Origin: a virus
IMG/VR virus record: IMGVR_UViG_3300031857_000718
Coordinates: 1 to 34,023 of that record
DNA: 34,023 nucleotides
Reading direction: 5' to 3' (one strand)
The translations under genes were made by a program, and so were the position numbers. This document shows positions 11,742-19,571 of this stretch, piece by piece. Under the pieces are notes generated by a model that made no database searches, was not told where the DNA came from, and worked only from the letters and a program-made list of their open reading frames with translations. Positions within the stretch are counted from its first letter, which is position 1. Each line of letters begins with the position of its first letter.

Positions 11742-12529
11742 CAGCGACCCAAGTACTCAATCATCGCTTCGGACCAGTGGCGCAGACGCCCGATCTTTGT
11801 GTTCTTCAGGTTGCCCCACTCTGGACGAGTCCCGTCCTTGCGGGTAACTGGCATCACCTTGTATTTGTTCCCGACCTTCTCGCGCACGAAGCGAGCGAGG
11901 CTTGCCCAGTCGGTCGTGCCCTCGTTGACGACGTGGTAGACCCCCTCTGGGGCATCGATCAAATTGTCCACGATGACCTTCGCCGCGTCTGGCATGTACG
12001 TCGGGCGGAAGTGTTGGTCGATTGGGAGTTCGAGGTTCTTAAATGATGACGCCACGAAGTCTACAAAGGACGCCTTGAACGGAGACTTGCGTGGACCGAA
12101 CGGGCTGCTGATGCGGGCGACGATGCCGCCGTTCTCTAGCACCTTCTGCTCGCCAGCAAGTTTACTCTGTCCGTACACGGACAGGGCACCCTTGCTTGGC
12201 TCGTTCTCGTTGAGGATTCGGTTCTCCCTGTTGAGGTCATACACGTAGTCCGTGCTAAGGTAAATCTGCTTGAAGCCAGCCATCGATACCGCTTCTGGCA
12301 TTGTTACATTTGCTTCGACCGCGGTCTCTGGCTTCTCCTCGCACAGGTTAATGTCCCGCTGTGCCGCGCAGTTGATGACGACCTTCGGATCGGCATCGCG
12401 GATCAGACCGAGCAACTCCTCGAGGTCAGTCCAGTCCTTGCGACCAAGCACAATGTGCTTCAAGCCCTTGGCGTTTAGTTCGTCCTGTACATGCAGGGAC
12501 GCCTGCCCGCTACCTAGAATTACAATCAC
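11741..12529 (-). CDS. RmlD-like dTDP-4-dehydrorhamnose reductase
   Basis: Predicted 262 residues from GTG 12529 overlapping the preceding stop (GTGA). It follows the RmlD plan: NCAAQRDIN...CEEKPETAVEAN (about 53-74), LSTDYVYD (91-98), and Y119/K123 (YGQSK). RmlD reduces the 4-keto group to finish dTDP-rhamnose. Unusually, the N-terminal nucleotide loop reads GSGQASLHV (6-14) and lacks the later glycines of the normal GxxGxxG, so cofactor use may differ. RmlC-like is present at 8073; RmlA and RmlB are not in the window, so a host pool of intermediate is implied. Confidence 0.85.
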   Translation of the reverse strand: MIVILGSGQASLHVQDELNAKGLKHIVLGRKDWTDLEELLGLIRDADPKVVINCAAQRDINLCEEKPETAVEANVTMPEAVSMAGFKQIYLSTDYVYDLNRENRILNENEPSKGALSVYGQSKLAGEQKVLENGGIVARISSPFGPRKSPFKASFVDFVASSFKNLELPIDQHFRPTYMPDAAKVIVDNLIDAPEGVYHVVNEGTTDWASLARFVREKVGNKYKVMPVTRKDGTRPEWGNLKNTKIGRLRHWSEAMIEYLGR

Positions 12530-12921
12530 TTGTCCACTCCTGTCTTCCCGCCAGAGAGTTCAATGCCCTTTCGAGCACTGAGCCAATTGACGATATCCTC
12601 CCAGTTCCCGTCATATTTGATTGCCTTATCGTCGATGTACGCCACAGCCGCTGGCTTGCCGTACCCGATGTGGATCTTGTGGTACGGGATGCGGTGCTTG
12701 TGCAGCCACTCCGCCATCCACCTTGTTCGCTCGCCTCGGTCGACAAAGCCCTCCCATGATCGGGAGGAGTGGATGACGATGAGGTAGCCTTTCTGCCACA
12801 ACTTCGTCATCGCTTCCTTGGCGCCCTTCGTCGGCACGATGTCGCCCATCACGTCGATGGCAATCGTGTCGTCGAAGTCAACGGCAACCTGCCGCTGAAT
12901 GATGTCGTCGAGTTCGCTCAC
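12526..12921 (-). CDS. HAD-superfamily phosphatase
   Basis: Predicted 131 residues from GTG 12921 (GTGA overlap). Motif I is DFDDT (15-19) with the nucleophile D15 and acid D17; motif II is HSSRS (51-55); K89 fits motif III; and IDD (96-98) is motif IV. The cap is minimal. HAD enzymes of this size in phages act on small phosphates or on DNA 3'-phosphate ends. Position between the metallophosphoesterase and the sugar genes allows either a sugar-phosphate or a nucleic-acid role. Confidence 0.85.
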   Translation of the reverse strand: MSELDDIIQRQVAVDFDDTIAIDVMGDIVPTKGAKEAMTKLWQKGYLIVIHSSRSWEGFVDRGERTRWMAEWLHKHRIPYHKIHIGYGKPAAVAYIDDKAIKYDGNWEDIVNWLSARKGIELSGGKTGVDK

Positions 12922-14036
12922 TTTGGTGTATATTTCTTACCGCGCCAGACTAGTTCGTTGCCAGTCCATGACGCGAAGTCGGGCTGCCATTCTCCAGCAC
13001 CCTCGCCCCAGATCTCAATGACCGAGAATCCAGCAGCCCATCGGCTGACCTGGTGCTGCGCAAGATACCCGAGATCAGTCCGCAGGCACATCATGCCCGT
13101 GGAGATCGCAGCCACGCGGTGCTCTGGGATGTCAGCAAAGCCGCCAACAGTCTTGAACATCAAGCCCTGCGAGTGGTCATGACCGCCGACAACAGAAACT
13201 CCCGCAGCCTCGACGATGGGCATGATCGATGATCCGCCACCCGAGTTACGGGAGTATGTGCCATGCGTGGCAATGAGATCGTCCGTGATCTTGTAGTACG
13301 AGCGCAGGTGCTCTGGTCCAGTGTAGATCGCCTTCTCGTCGGAGCAGGCAACAATGCCCAGCGTGTCCAGCCGCAGCAAGCGCGACAGCGACAGCACCTC
13401 TTCGCCATTGGCGTCCGCAAGCCCAACCAGTTCTGGCGCCTTGCGAGCCAGCCACTTGGAGAAGCGAGCCTCATGATTTCCGTAGAGGAAGAAGATCTCT
13501 GCCTTCGGTCCAGCCGCAGCGCGGATCTCAGCGAGCCGCCTGTGGGCGTACGCTAGTTCCTCCTGGACTGGAAGACCGAGACGCGGGTCTTTGTCATACG
13601 ACGAGACCGCCGTCATGTCAAGGATGTCGCCCGTGAGCACGATGCGCTCTGGCTGTTCCGCGACCAAGAAGGTCAGGAACGAAGAGAACACGTTGCCGTC
13701 CTCAAATGGGAACTGGAAGTCCCCAGCGCAGACGACGAGGTTCCCTCGGGAGGAGGAAGGGCGTTCTCCTACCCGAGGGATGTAGTCAATGGTCACTGGC
13801 TCGACAGCCTTAAACTCATGTGGTCTCCTACTTACATAGGAAGTATATGTTTCTTTATCTTGAGAATTATCTTCTTTCTTAGGAAGAATTCCTGGATTAT
13901 ATATACTGGAGTTATTCTTGTCAAGTTTCATGTACCGCTTCTGTGCCACGTCTTTGGTGATCCCAAGCGCAGCCCCAATGCGTGCGAACGAGAGACCCTG
14001 CTCCCGTAGTCGCAAGATCTCATGGTCGTAAGACAT
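12918..14036 (-). CDS. Calcineurin-like metallophosphoesterase with N-terminal HTH
   Basis: Predicted 372 residues, with AGGGGGG upstream of ATG 14036. Residues 1-37 (RLREQGLSFARIGAALGITKDVAQKR region) look like a helix-turn-helix. Residues 41-98 are a low-complexity linker encoded by AT-rich DNA. The phosphoesterase domain follows: D106 in GDFQ (Gln replaces the usual His), GDILD (136-140), GNHE (186-189), H258, and GHDH (285-288). It probably hydrolyses a phosphodiester or phosphate using two metal ions. The HTH suggests that it acts on or near DNA. A consensus promoter lies inside the linker. Confidence 0.9.
   Translation of the reverse strand: MSYDHEILRLREQGLSFARIGAALGITKDVAQKRYMKLDKNNSSIYNPGILPKKEDNSQDKETYTSYVSRRPHEFKAVEPVTIDYIPRVGERPSSSRGNLVVCAGDFQFPFEDGNVFSSFLTFLVAEQPERIVLTGDILDMTAVSSYDKDPRLGLPVQEELAYAHRRLAEIRAAAGPKAEIFFLYGNHEARFSKWLARKAPELVGLADANGEEVLSLSRLLRLDTLGIVACSDEKAIYTGPEHLRSYYKITDDLIATHGTYSRNSGGGSSIMPIVEAAGVSVVGGHDHSQGLMFKTVGGFADIPEHRVAAISTGMMCLRTDLGYLAQHQVSRWAAGFSVIEIWGEGAGEWQPDFASWTGNELVWRGKKYTPK
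13896..13924 (-). promoter_or_regulatory. Perfect consensus promoter inside the metallophosphoesterase gene
   Basis: TTGACA (13924 to 13919), exactly 17 bases, TATAAT (13901 to 13896): full consensus sigma-70-type boxes. It lies in the AT-rich linker codons about 40-49 of the gene. It would serve the downstream HAD, RmlD-like and SDR genes, or a shorter phosphoesterase without the HTH. Confidence 0.7.
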
Positions 14037-14051
14037 GTACCCCCCTAATTG

Positions 14052-14291
14052 TTACACCCCGAGGAGCCGCATGGCTATGGTGGCAATTGCACCAATTGCG
14101 CTTACAGCGATCCCTACGCGCCATCGTAGCGAAAGAGTGTCTTTATGTCTAGTGTCATCTACCGCTTCAAGCCGATGTTGAAATTCTTCAACATCACGAA
14201 GGCGCTCCTCGATTCGGTCGAGGCGCTCAGAAAGGTCGGACCGAACGCCGTTGATGGCGTCAAGAAGAGAATGGAAATGCGAAGACGTCAT
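14052..14291 (-). CDS. XhlA-like coiled-coil membrane protein, holin accessory
   Basis: Predicted 79 residues, TAATG-coupled to the tail gene. A heptad-like helix covers about residues 8-50 (LLDAINGVRSDLSERLDRIE and on). It is followed by one membrane span, about 57-76 (VGIAVSAIGAIATIAMRLL). This layout is that of XhlA/hemolysin-type proteins that help holins, placed after the tail-tip gene as in many phages. A second holin lies at 33246, so this may tune lysis timing or be a tail-associated membrane protein. Confidence 0.65.
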   Translation of the reverse strand: MTSSHFHSLLDAINGVRSDLSERLDRIEERLRDVEEFQHRLEAVDDTRHKDTLSLRWRVGIAVSAIGAIATIAMRLLGV

Positions 14292-16645
14292 TACTTCTTC
14301 CCTTTCTTCTTCTTCTTTTTCGGAGCCTCCTCCTCCTTCTTTTGCTTCTTTTTCTTCGGAGACACTACGGCTGGGGCTGCCGCTGGTGGCTCGGGGATGT
14401 CGGTCGGACCTGGCTGTGTGTCGCGTTCCCTTGGGCTGGTCACGACCTGCTCTTGTTCCGTTCCGTCAACAAACGGGTCGCCTTCTGGCGGTGCGGACAG
14501 GTGGCTTGGACCAGTCTCCGTCGTCGGCAGGAACACCGTCGACTCAGTTGGGATACTAGTCACTGGGCTTGCCTCTCGATACGGCGTCAACTCAAACTGT
14601 CGATTGCTCTTGTTGTAGAAGTCAAATGAGATATCCTCTGAACCGTCCTCTCTACCAACCCACTGCTGACCGCGGAGAGTAACGTTGGCATCAAGATTGA
14701 TCTGACCTCGCCTGATGATGACTCGGATGTCGTCGCCAAGTTGGTAGTTCTTGTACGGGATAACCGACCCGTCTACGACGGCGACGTTGATGACCCTGAT
14801 CTTATCTGGTGACGACTCTTCGAGGTTATACGCAGCGCGTGCGGAAACAGAGTCCTGTGAAATCAAGTCTTCCTGTACGTCAACGCGGTCGATAACTCCG
14901 TAGGTTGAGGCAAGGGAGGATGTAGCAAAGTTCGACCAGATCTTGGACGACCCAGTATCGAAGATGCTCGTTGCGATGAGCACGGCGCGGGTGCGCAGGC
15001 TGCGGAAGTTAGGGCTGTAAGAGAACCGCTTGACGTTGCCCCCAAAGACGAGCCGTAGGCTGTTGTTCGGAGTGGTCGAGTAGTTCATGTCTAGGAAGAA
15101 CGAATTGTAACTCTGGGACGATGTTTCGATCCTATTCCCAAAGACAACTTTGCTTGTCGTCCCCTCTTGGGCAATGGCGGTCATGTTGAACAGGAACTCG
15201 CCACGCTGCTCCCCAGCCGTAAAGATGTCGTATGTTTTTGTCGCGGCGTTAATCGTGGCTTCAATGTTAATGAACCCAAGGCGAGAGTTGGTCTGGTTTT
15301 TAACAGCACTCATTTCTGCCTGCCAGATCTCTGACAGCGTTTTGTTGTCGTATGTTACAGTGTTCGATGGGCTGGCGATAATTGCCGCGGTGTCGGTCAA
15401 CGTCTGGTTGAGCGCAGCCATGTAGTCGATTCCATAGAACACGGTTTCGTTTTCAGTGGCTTGGTAGTCCTGGAGGATTCCAGTGCCGACTGTGCGGTAG
15501 ATGGCATCCTCTTCGTCCCATCGTTCGATGCGGTAGTGGCGCTCGAGTGGGACGCACTCGCTGATCTGTGGGTGATTGTAAGCAAGAGTAAAGAACGCCT
15601 CGCCACCCTCGTTTAGGTAGGACGAGACGCCGATGTACTTTGCGTCAGAGATTACAGCCTTGACCGCGCCGCGTCCTCGACCGCTCCCAGAGGTGTCCCA
15701 CAGCGTAATGCGGAACGGTGACTGGGAAAACCATCGACCCTGCGCACCAGAGGAGGTTACGCGGACGGCGCTAGTTACGTCGACGACTTGGGTGTCGGAG
15801 ATTGCGCTTGTTGCCGAAGCGGTAATTGTTACAGGACCAACGGTACCGCCAGTGACGAGTCGAGACGCCACCCCGTTTAGCGCAGTGGCTGACCCAGTGT
15901 TGGAGAGGGTACCAGTCCCAGACGCCGAGAATGTTACAGAGGCACTGCTGGAGGTCAGGACAGAAAGGGATACGTCCCTAACTTCTGCAACCAAGAGCAA
16001 GTTCGACCCCGACGGAAGGGGGCTACTTGACGATGTGATAACAATGTGATATGGTTGGATTGTGAATGAGGTGGAGCCATTTGTTACAGTCGAGTTATAC
16101 GAGCCTGTAATAGTTGGCGTGCCGCCAGAAGTTGCAGTAACTGCGGCAGAGATAATTCCAGCAGCAGCAGTAACGGTCGTTAGCCCAGAAACACCGCCAG
16201 TGCCAGATTGGGCAAGCGTAATTGGCGTTGTAGAGTCGTCGGTCATAATTGCACCGACGCTGTCCCTTAATTCAGCAGTTAACGTACGAGAGAATCCTGC
16301 CGCAATAGCAGCAGTGCTGGAGGTGAAGTGAATTTCTCGCGCCGTCACATCAAACGACTGTGTTCCGTCAGTCGTAGAAGTAGCATAGAACGCCCTAATG
16401 TCTAGTTGCCCAACACCAGTTGCCGTAATGACTGTTTGCGCAATTCCAGCCACAGCGGTTGCGCTCGCGGTAGCGATGGAGATGTCTCCTGCAGACGTTG
16501 TGTCCTTGCTGAAAACAATAACCCCAGTAAAAGACGTATCGATGGCGCTAGTTGCGCTGTCGTATACAGCCGCTGAAATTGTACGTGTTCTGGTAAGGGT
16601 AAGATCAGCAGTGGAACTAGTAAATTGAATGTAGTTAAACGCCAC
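14291..16645 (-). CDS. Tail-tip protein: Ig-like repeats, Gp37-like domain, poly-Lys tail
   Basis: Predicted 784 residues from GTG 16645, directly after the previous stop (TAAGTG). Three related units of about 95 residues (1-102, 103-197, 198-290) repeat the pattern FTSS...LTAEVRDS...VTFS.SGTG...TIT.S and fit bacterial Ig-like (Big_1, invasin) folds. The middle part, about 300-690, resembles ReqiPepy6 Gp37-like siphophage tail proteins (RWFSQSPFRITLWDTSG; RIERWDEED). The last about 25 residues are almost all Lys with some Glu. It probably binds the cell surface. The Ig repeats suggest gain by duplication, and the Lys tail may bind anionic polymers. Confidence 0.82.
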   Translation of the reverse strand: MAFNYIQFTSSTADLTLTRTRTISAAVYDSATSAIDTSFTGVIVFSKDTTSAGDISIATASATAVAGIAQTVITATGVGQLDIRAFYATSTTDGTQSFDVTAREIHFTSSTAAIAAGFSRTLTAELRDSVGAIMTDDSTTPITLAQSGTGGVSGLTTVTAAAGIISAAVTATSGGTPTITGSYNSTVTNGSTSFTIQPYHIVITSSSSPLPSGSNLLLVAEVRDVSLSVLTSSSASVTFSASGTGTLSNTGSATALNGVASRLVTGGTVGPVTITASATSAISDTQVVDVTSAVRVTSSGAQGRWFSQSPFRITLWDTSGSGRGRGAVKAVISDAKYIGVSSYLNEGGEAFFTLAYNHPQISECVPLERHYRIERWDEEDAIYRTVGTGILQDYQATENETVFYGIDYMAALNQTLTDTAAIIASPSNTVTYDNKTLSEIWQAEMSAVKNQTNSRLGFINIEATINAATKTYDIFTAGEQRGEFLFNMTAIAQEGTTSKVVFGNRIETSSQSYNSFFLDMNYSTTPNNSLRLVFGGNVKRFSYSPNFRSLRTRAVLIATSIFDTGSSKIWSNFATSSLASTYGVIDRVDVQEDLISQDSVSARAAYNLEESSPDKIRVINVAVVDGSVIPYKNYQLGDDIRVIIRRGQINLDANVTLRGQQWVGREDGSEDISFDFYNKSNRQFELTPYREASPVTSIPTESTVFLPTTETGPSHLSAPPEGDPFVDGTEQEQVVTSPRERDTQPGPTDIPEPPAAAPAVVSPKKKKQKKEEEAPKKKKKKGKK

Positions 16646-17614
16646 TTAGTACCACGCCTCGCGGTAGGTAACATTAATGAGACCAAGCGTGTTTCCAGTA
16701 TACGACGTTGCCACCGTGGTTGCTGCGTCATTGACTGGCGGAATAGATCCGAAGTTATAGACAGAAGTATCGATCACGTCCTGTCTAAGGGTCGTAACGT
16801 ACGATCCCCCAGCGGTGGACCGCAGTCCTCGAAGGACAGTCTGATTCTCGAAGTTGACGTACCATCGGACCTCGTTCGTCGAGGTCTTAGCAATAAAATC
16901 TAGGTTGTTTAGTTTTAGGACCTGAGAGTCCATCGTAAACGTAACGTCAGCCACGGTAGCCGCAGCGTAGGATACGGCAGACGAGTAAATCAGTTCAAAC
17001 GTTGGGTATGCCACCGCAGAACCCAAGTTTGGGAGGGACGTCGTTGCAGACGATGTAGTGATGGAAATAGTCCGCTCGGTAGCAGAGTACCGATACGGAG
17101 TCTTTGCAAGGAGGGTAAAACCCACAGTGGCAGCAAACCCTTTGGCGGACACGCCAATGGACTGCGACGAGGTTAGGGTGACCTCTGGCAGTGAAGCGGG
17201 GCGCACCAGCATCATCATGGGGATAAACCCAGTTGAGTAATTTGTCGTATCAATCGTAGCCTGCGAGAAGGCTAGTTGCCTAAAGCCGTAGTCAGCCTCG
17301 TAAGTTCTAGGGATGGGGCGCATTGCGTCTAGGAACGTCTGGATCTTGTCTCCAAGGTCTCCAGTTGACGTCCCAAACACGCCGCAGACGATGGACAGCG
17401 TCCTCGTCCCAAGGTACGTGTCGGCAACGTCGAGACCGTCTCGGAGCGCCCTCTTGTCGAGGTATCCGATGAGCGGCGTCTCATTGAACCTAGCGGACAG
17501 CACCTTGTACCCGCCTCGTGCAGCAGGTGTGGTAACATCCGATACGGCAATGCTATTTAGGTCTAGTGTTGTGCCGCCAGCAACCTGGTATGTAATTGGT
17601 CGATTAAAATCCAT
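16646..17614 (-). CDS. Dit-like distal tail protein
   Basis: Predicted 322 residues from ATG 17614, which overlaps the preceding stop by one base (TAATG); a longer frame from 17794 only shadows the upstream gene. It has the Dit layout: an N-terminal beta domain to about residue 130 (VLSARFNETPLIGYLDKR; RTLSIVCGVFGTSTGDLGDKI), then a second beta-rich domain. Dit forms the hexameric hub joining tail tube to tip. It is next to the Gp37-like gene, as expected, but there is no tape-measure or tube gene before it. Confidence 0.7.
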   Translation of the reverse strand: MDFNRPITYQVAGGTTLDLNSIAVSDVTTPAARGGYKVLSARFNETPLIGYLDKRALRDGLDVADTYLGTRTLSIVCGVFGTSTGDLGDKIQTFLDAMRPIPRTYEADYGFRQLAFSQATIDTTNYSTGFIPMMMLVRPASLPEVTLTSSQSIGVSAKGFAATVGFTLLAKTPYRYSATERTISITTSSATTSLPNLGSAVAYPTFELIYSSAVSYAAATVADVTFTMDSQVLKLNNLDFIAKTSTNEVRWYVNFENQTVLRGLRSTAGGSYVTTLRQDVIDTSVYNFGSIPPVNDAATTVATSYTGNTLGLINVTYREAWY

Positions 17615-18249
17615 TAGCCGAGCCTCCGCATCTTGCGGAGACGCGTCTCTTCCCGTCTCACACGCTGTTGGTTGGACAGGGCGATCTGGTTCATGGACAG
17701 GGCGGACACATCTGAGTTGCCCGACTGAACTTGCCACTGCTGGAATGCCACGCGGTCGGAGAGCAGGCGGCTGAATGCCTCCGCTTGCGCCCAAACGCGG
17801 ACAGCATTGAGTGCCGTGGTATCAAGGTTAGATGTGGTAGAGTCTGAGGAGAGTTGAATGAACGTCGTATATCCGAAGATACGCAGCGTTCCAGGGGATG
17901 ATAGTGTGTAGTGCGGCGGCAGGAAGAGGATGTTGTCATGGACTTCCCAGCCAGAGTTTGGACCATCGGAGGTTGACGGAAGCACCGTCTCTTTAAACTT
18001 TCCGCCACCATCGTACGAGTCAACACGGAAAACCCAGTTGACGTCCGACAGGGCAACAGAAAAAACCGATCCAGAGACAGGCTGCGTAAACGCAGTCGTC
18101 TGGATTGCATCCTTCGGGTAAATACCATTCACCCAGTCGATGCCAGAGTTGATGAGGTCGTTTACCTCATTGTCGCTCCACGTTGCGCCGTTTGGATCAC
18201 GAAGATCCCGACGGACCATTGTCCGAATGCTGCTTAGTGTCTCTGCCAT
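17614..18249 (-). CDS. Head-tail connector (neck) protein
   Basis: Predicted 211 residues. Helical N-terminus (TLSSIRTMVRRDLRDPNGATWSDNEVNDLINSG, about 4-36) has the look of Gp6-type head-completion adaptors; then a beta part with DSYDGGGKF; then a basic helical C-terminus (RVRREETRLRKMRRLG). It probably sits under the portal. Its 5' end overlaps the 3' end of the glycosyltransferase gene by 53 bases, in another frame. Confidence 0.72.
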   Translation of the reverse strand: MAETLSSIRTMVRRDLRDPNGATWSDNEVNDLINSGIDWVNGIYPKDAIQTTAFTQPVSGSVFSVALSDVNWVFRVDSYDGGGKFKETVLPSTSDGPNSGWEVHDNILFLPPHYTLSSPGTLRIFGYTTFIQLSSDSTTSNLDTTALNAVRVWAQAEAFSRLLSDRVAFQQWQVQSGNSDVSALSMNQIALSNQQRVRREETRLRKMRRLG

Positions 18250-19471
18250 GCTTCCAAATCCCCTTATGCTCTACTGCCCATTTAAAGGCGTCTGCCCACT
18301 CTTTTGCTCGATCCTTATAATCGTATTCTTTTAGTACGCGTTCCTTGGCTGCTCCAGCCAATTGCTCTCTGAGATCTTTGCTTCGTACTAGTTGCTTGAC
18401 TGCGTCGTACCATTCCTGCCGACCTCTAGCCAGCATGCCATCGACGCCATGGCGGACCATTGAGTACGGAGCCTCTCCGTATTTAAACTTCTCACCGATG
18501 AATGCAGCCCCGACCATCGAGTACTCTAGCCAATGCAACTCTGACTTGCATCGATCAAATGAATCTCCCCCAAGTGGAGCAATCCCAATGTCTGGGTGAC
18601 TCTTCGCCAGAGTTTCGGTAAACTGCTTGATATTCTCTACGTAATGGAATGCCTCGTCAAAGAACGGGGCGATAACGTGCTCAGTTCCTGGGTTTACGCC
18701 GATGAAGACGTTCCACAGTTCCTTTCGCATGTCTTCGATTGCTTTACCAGCATATCCGCCCTCCCATTTCCCTCCGACCCCGCTCGGGTATCCAGCGTAA
18801 TCTCGCATCCGTGCCGTGCTGCCGTAATAGACCACGCGTGGCTTGTTACCGCCATGTTCTGGGCGCTTAGCATCAGTCGTATAAATCGAAGGATCGATTG
18901 CATTCCTAATTATCCTAATGTTATCGTTAAGGTGGCTGTATGCGTCCTTGATCGGACCAGTGCTCACCGTGACTAGATCTGCCCTTCGTGTCATCCGCTC
19001 AATGAGCGGTCTCTCAGCCTGGACGTCTGGGAAGTACCCGTTCCAAGTCCTGATCTGGAAATGATTATCGTCGGTTTCGTAAATGATTGCCTTGTCAAAC
19101 TTTTCGCTTTCAAAGGCTGGGTACATCCATTCTGTGATGGAGTCCCTAATCTGCATTTCGTGTTGGTGATTTTTAATCACCTCTGGGTCCTTGCTTGCCG
19201 CACCGCAGGTGTTGCATTTTGCAGAGCAGTTGTAGTATCGGCGGAACATTACGATATCTGCCCAGTCAATATCGCTCGTATCTACGGAAAGAAGACCTTT
19301 TGCCATTGCTTCCTGCTGTGTTAGCCCCTCGGCTCCAGGCTTAGCAATGAAGTTTACCTTGTCGATGTGCCTGACGTTGATGCCCATCTTCTTCCACTCT
19401 TCGTCAAACATATGACCGCGGAAGTAGGCGCAGGGTCCCTGCTCAGCAGTACCCCATACAAGTACGTTCAT
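18197..19471 (-). CDS. GT-B glycosyltransferase (GT4-like)
   Basis: Predicted 424 residues. ATG 19471 follows GGGGGAAG. It has two Rossmann-like halves: N-terminal MNVLVWGTAEQGPCAYFRG and a C-terminal donor-binding half with GIAPLGGDSFDRCKSELHWLEY and a YGEAPYSM.RHGVDG region typical of GT4-type enzymes. An inserted CSAKCNTCG (about 81-89) may bind zinc. It transfers a sugar from a nucleotide donor. Placed between capsid and neck genes and with its own promoter, it is a good candidate for virion glycosylation or for modifying a host surface glycan during infection. Confidence 0.85.
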   Translation of the reverse strand: MNVLVWGTAEQGPCAYFRGHMFDEEWKKMGINVRHIDKVNFIAKPGAEGLTQQEAMAKGLLSVDTSDIDWADIVMFRRYYNCSAKCNTCGAASKDPEVIKNHQHEMQIRDSITEWMYPAFESEKFDKAIIYETDDNHFQIRTWNGYFPDVQAERPLIERMTRRADLVTVSTGPIKDAYSHLNDNIRIIRNAIDPSIYTTDAKRPEHGGNKPRVVYYGSTARMRDYAGYPSGVGGKWEGGYAGKAIEDMRKELWNVFIGVNPGTEHVIAPFFDEAFHYVENIKQFTETLAKSHPDIGIAPLGGDSFDRCKSELHWLEYSMVGAAFIGEKFKYGEAPYSMVRHGVDGMLARGRQEWYDAVKQLVRSKDLREQLAGAAKERVLKEYDYKDRAKEWADAFKWAVEHKGIWKHGRDTKQHSDNGPSGSS

Positions 19472-19510
19472 TATCTTCCCCCTAGTATTTTGGCATACTT
19501 AGCCACAAAT

Positions 19511-19539
19511 ATCATAGGGGGTTTTCCCCCCGATGTCAA
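19511..19539 (-). promoter_or_regulatory. Leftward promoter between capsid and glycosyltransferase genes
   Basis: -35 TTGACA (19539 to 19534), 17 bases, -10 TATGAT (19516 to 19511). The expected start near 19504 leaves a leader of about 33 bases before ATG 19471. The -35 box lies in the 3' arm and loop of the hairpin at 19527-19552. Confidence 0.75.
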
Positions 19540-19552
19540 GCGACATCGGGGG
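19527..19552 (-). terminator. Hairpin after the capsid gene, terminator or attenuator
   Basis: Reading leftward, an 11-bp stem CCCCCGATGTC/GACATCGGGGG with loop GCTT begins about 20 bases after the capsid stop. No T tract follows. The G run can also pair with a C run at 19517-19521 around loop GAAAA, so two exclusive hairpins are possible. It could trim capsid mRNA, terminate in part, or regulate the tail genes. Confidence 0.6.
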
Positions 19553-19571
19553 TACTCACCTGTCTAAACGA

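Noticed and set aside
14291-14360. The CTT-rich tract as a terminator
   Set aside because: It is coding sequence for a lysine-rich C-terminus and has no strong stem before it.
17614-17794. Longer N-terminus for the Dit-like protein
   Set aside because: The extra 60 residues are a Pro/Arg-rich shadow of the neck gene, while ATG 17614 is TAATG-coupled like its neighbours.
18301-18340. A TATAA-like -10 box inside the glycosyltransferase gene
   Set aside because: No matching -35 box lies at 16-18 bases, unlike the three leftward promoters reported.
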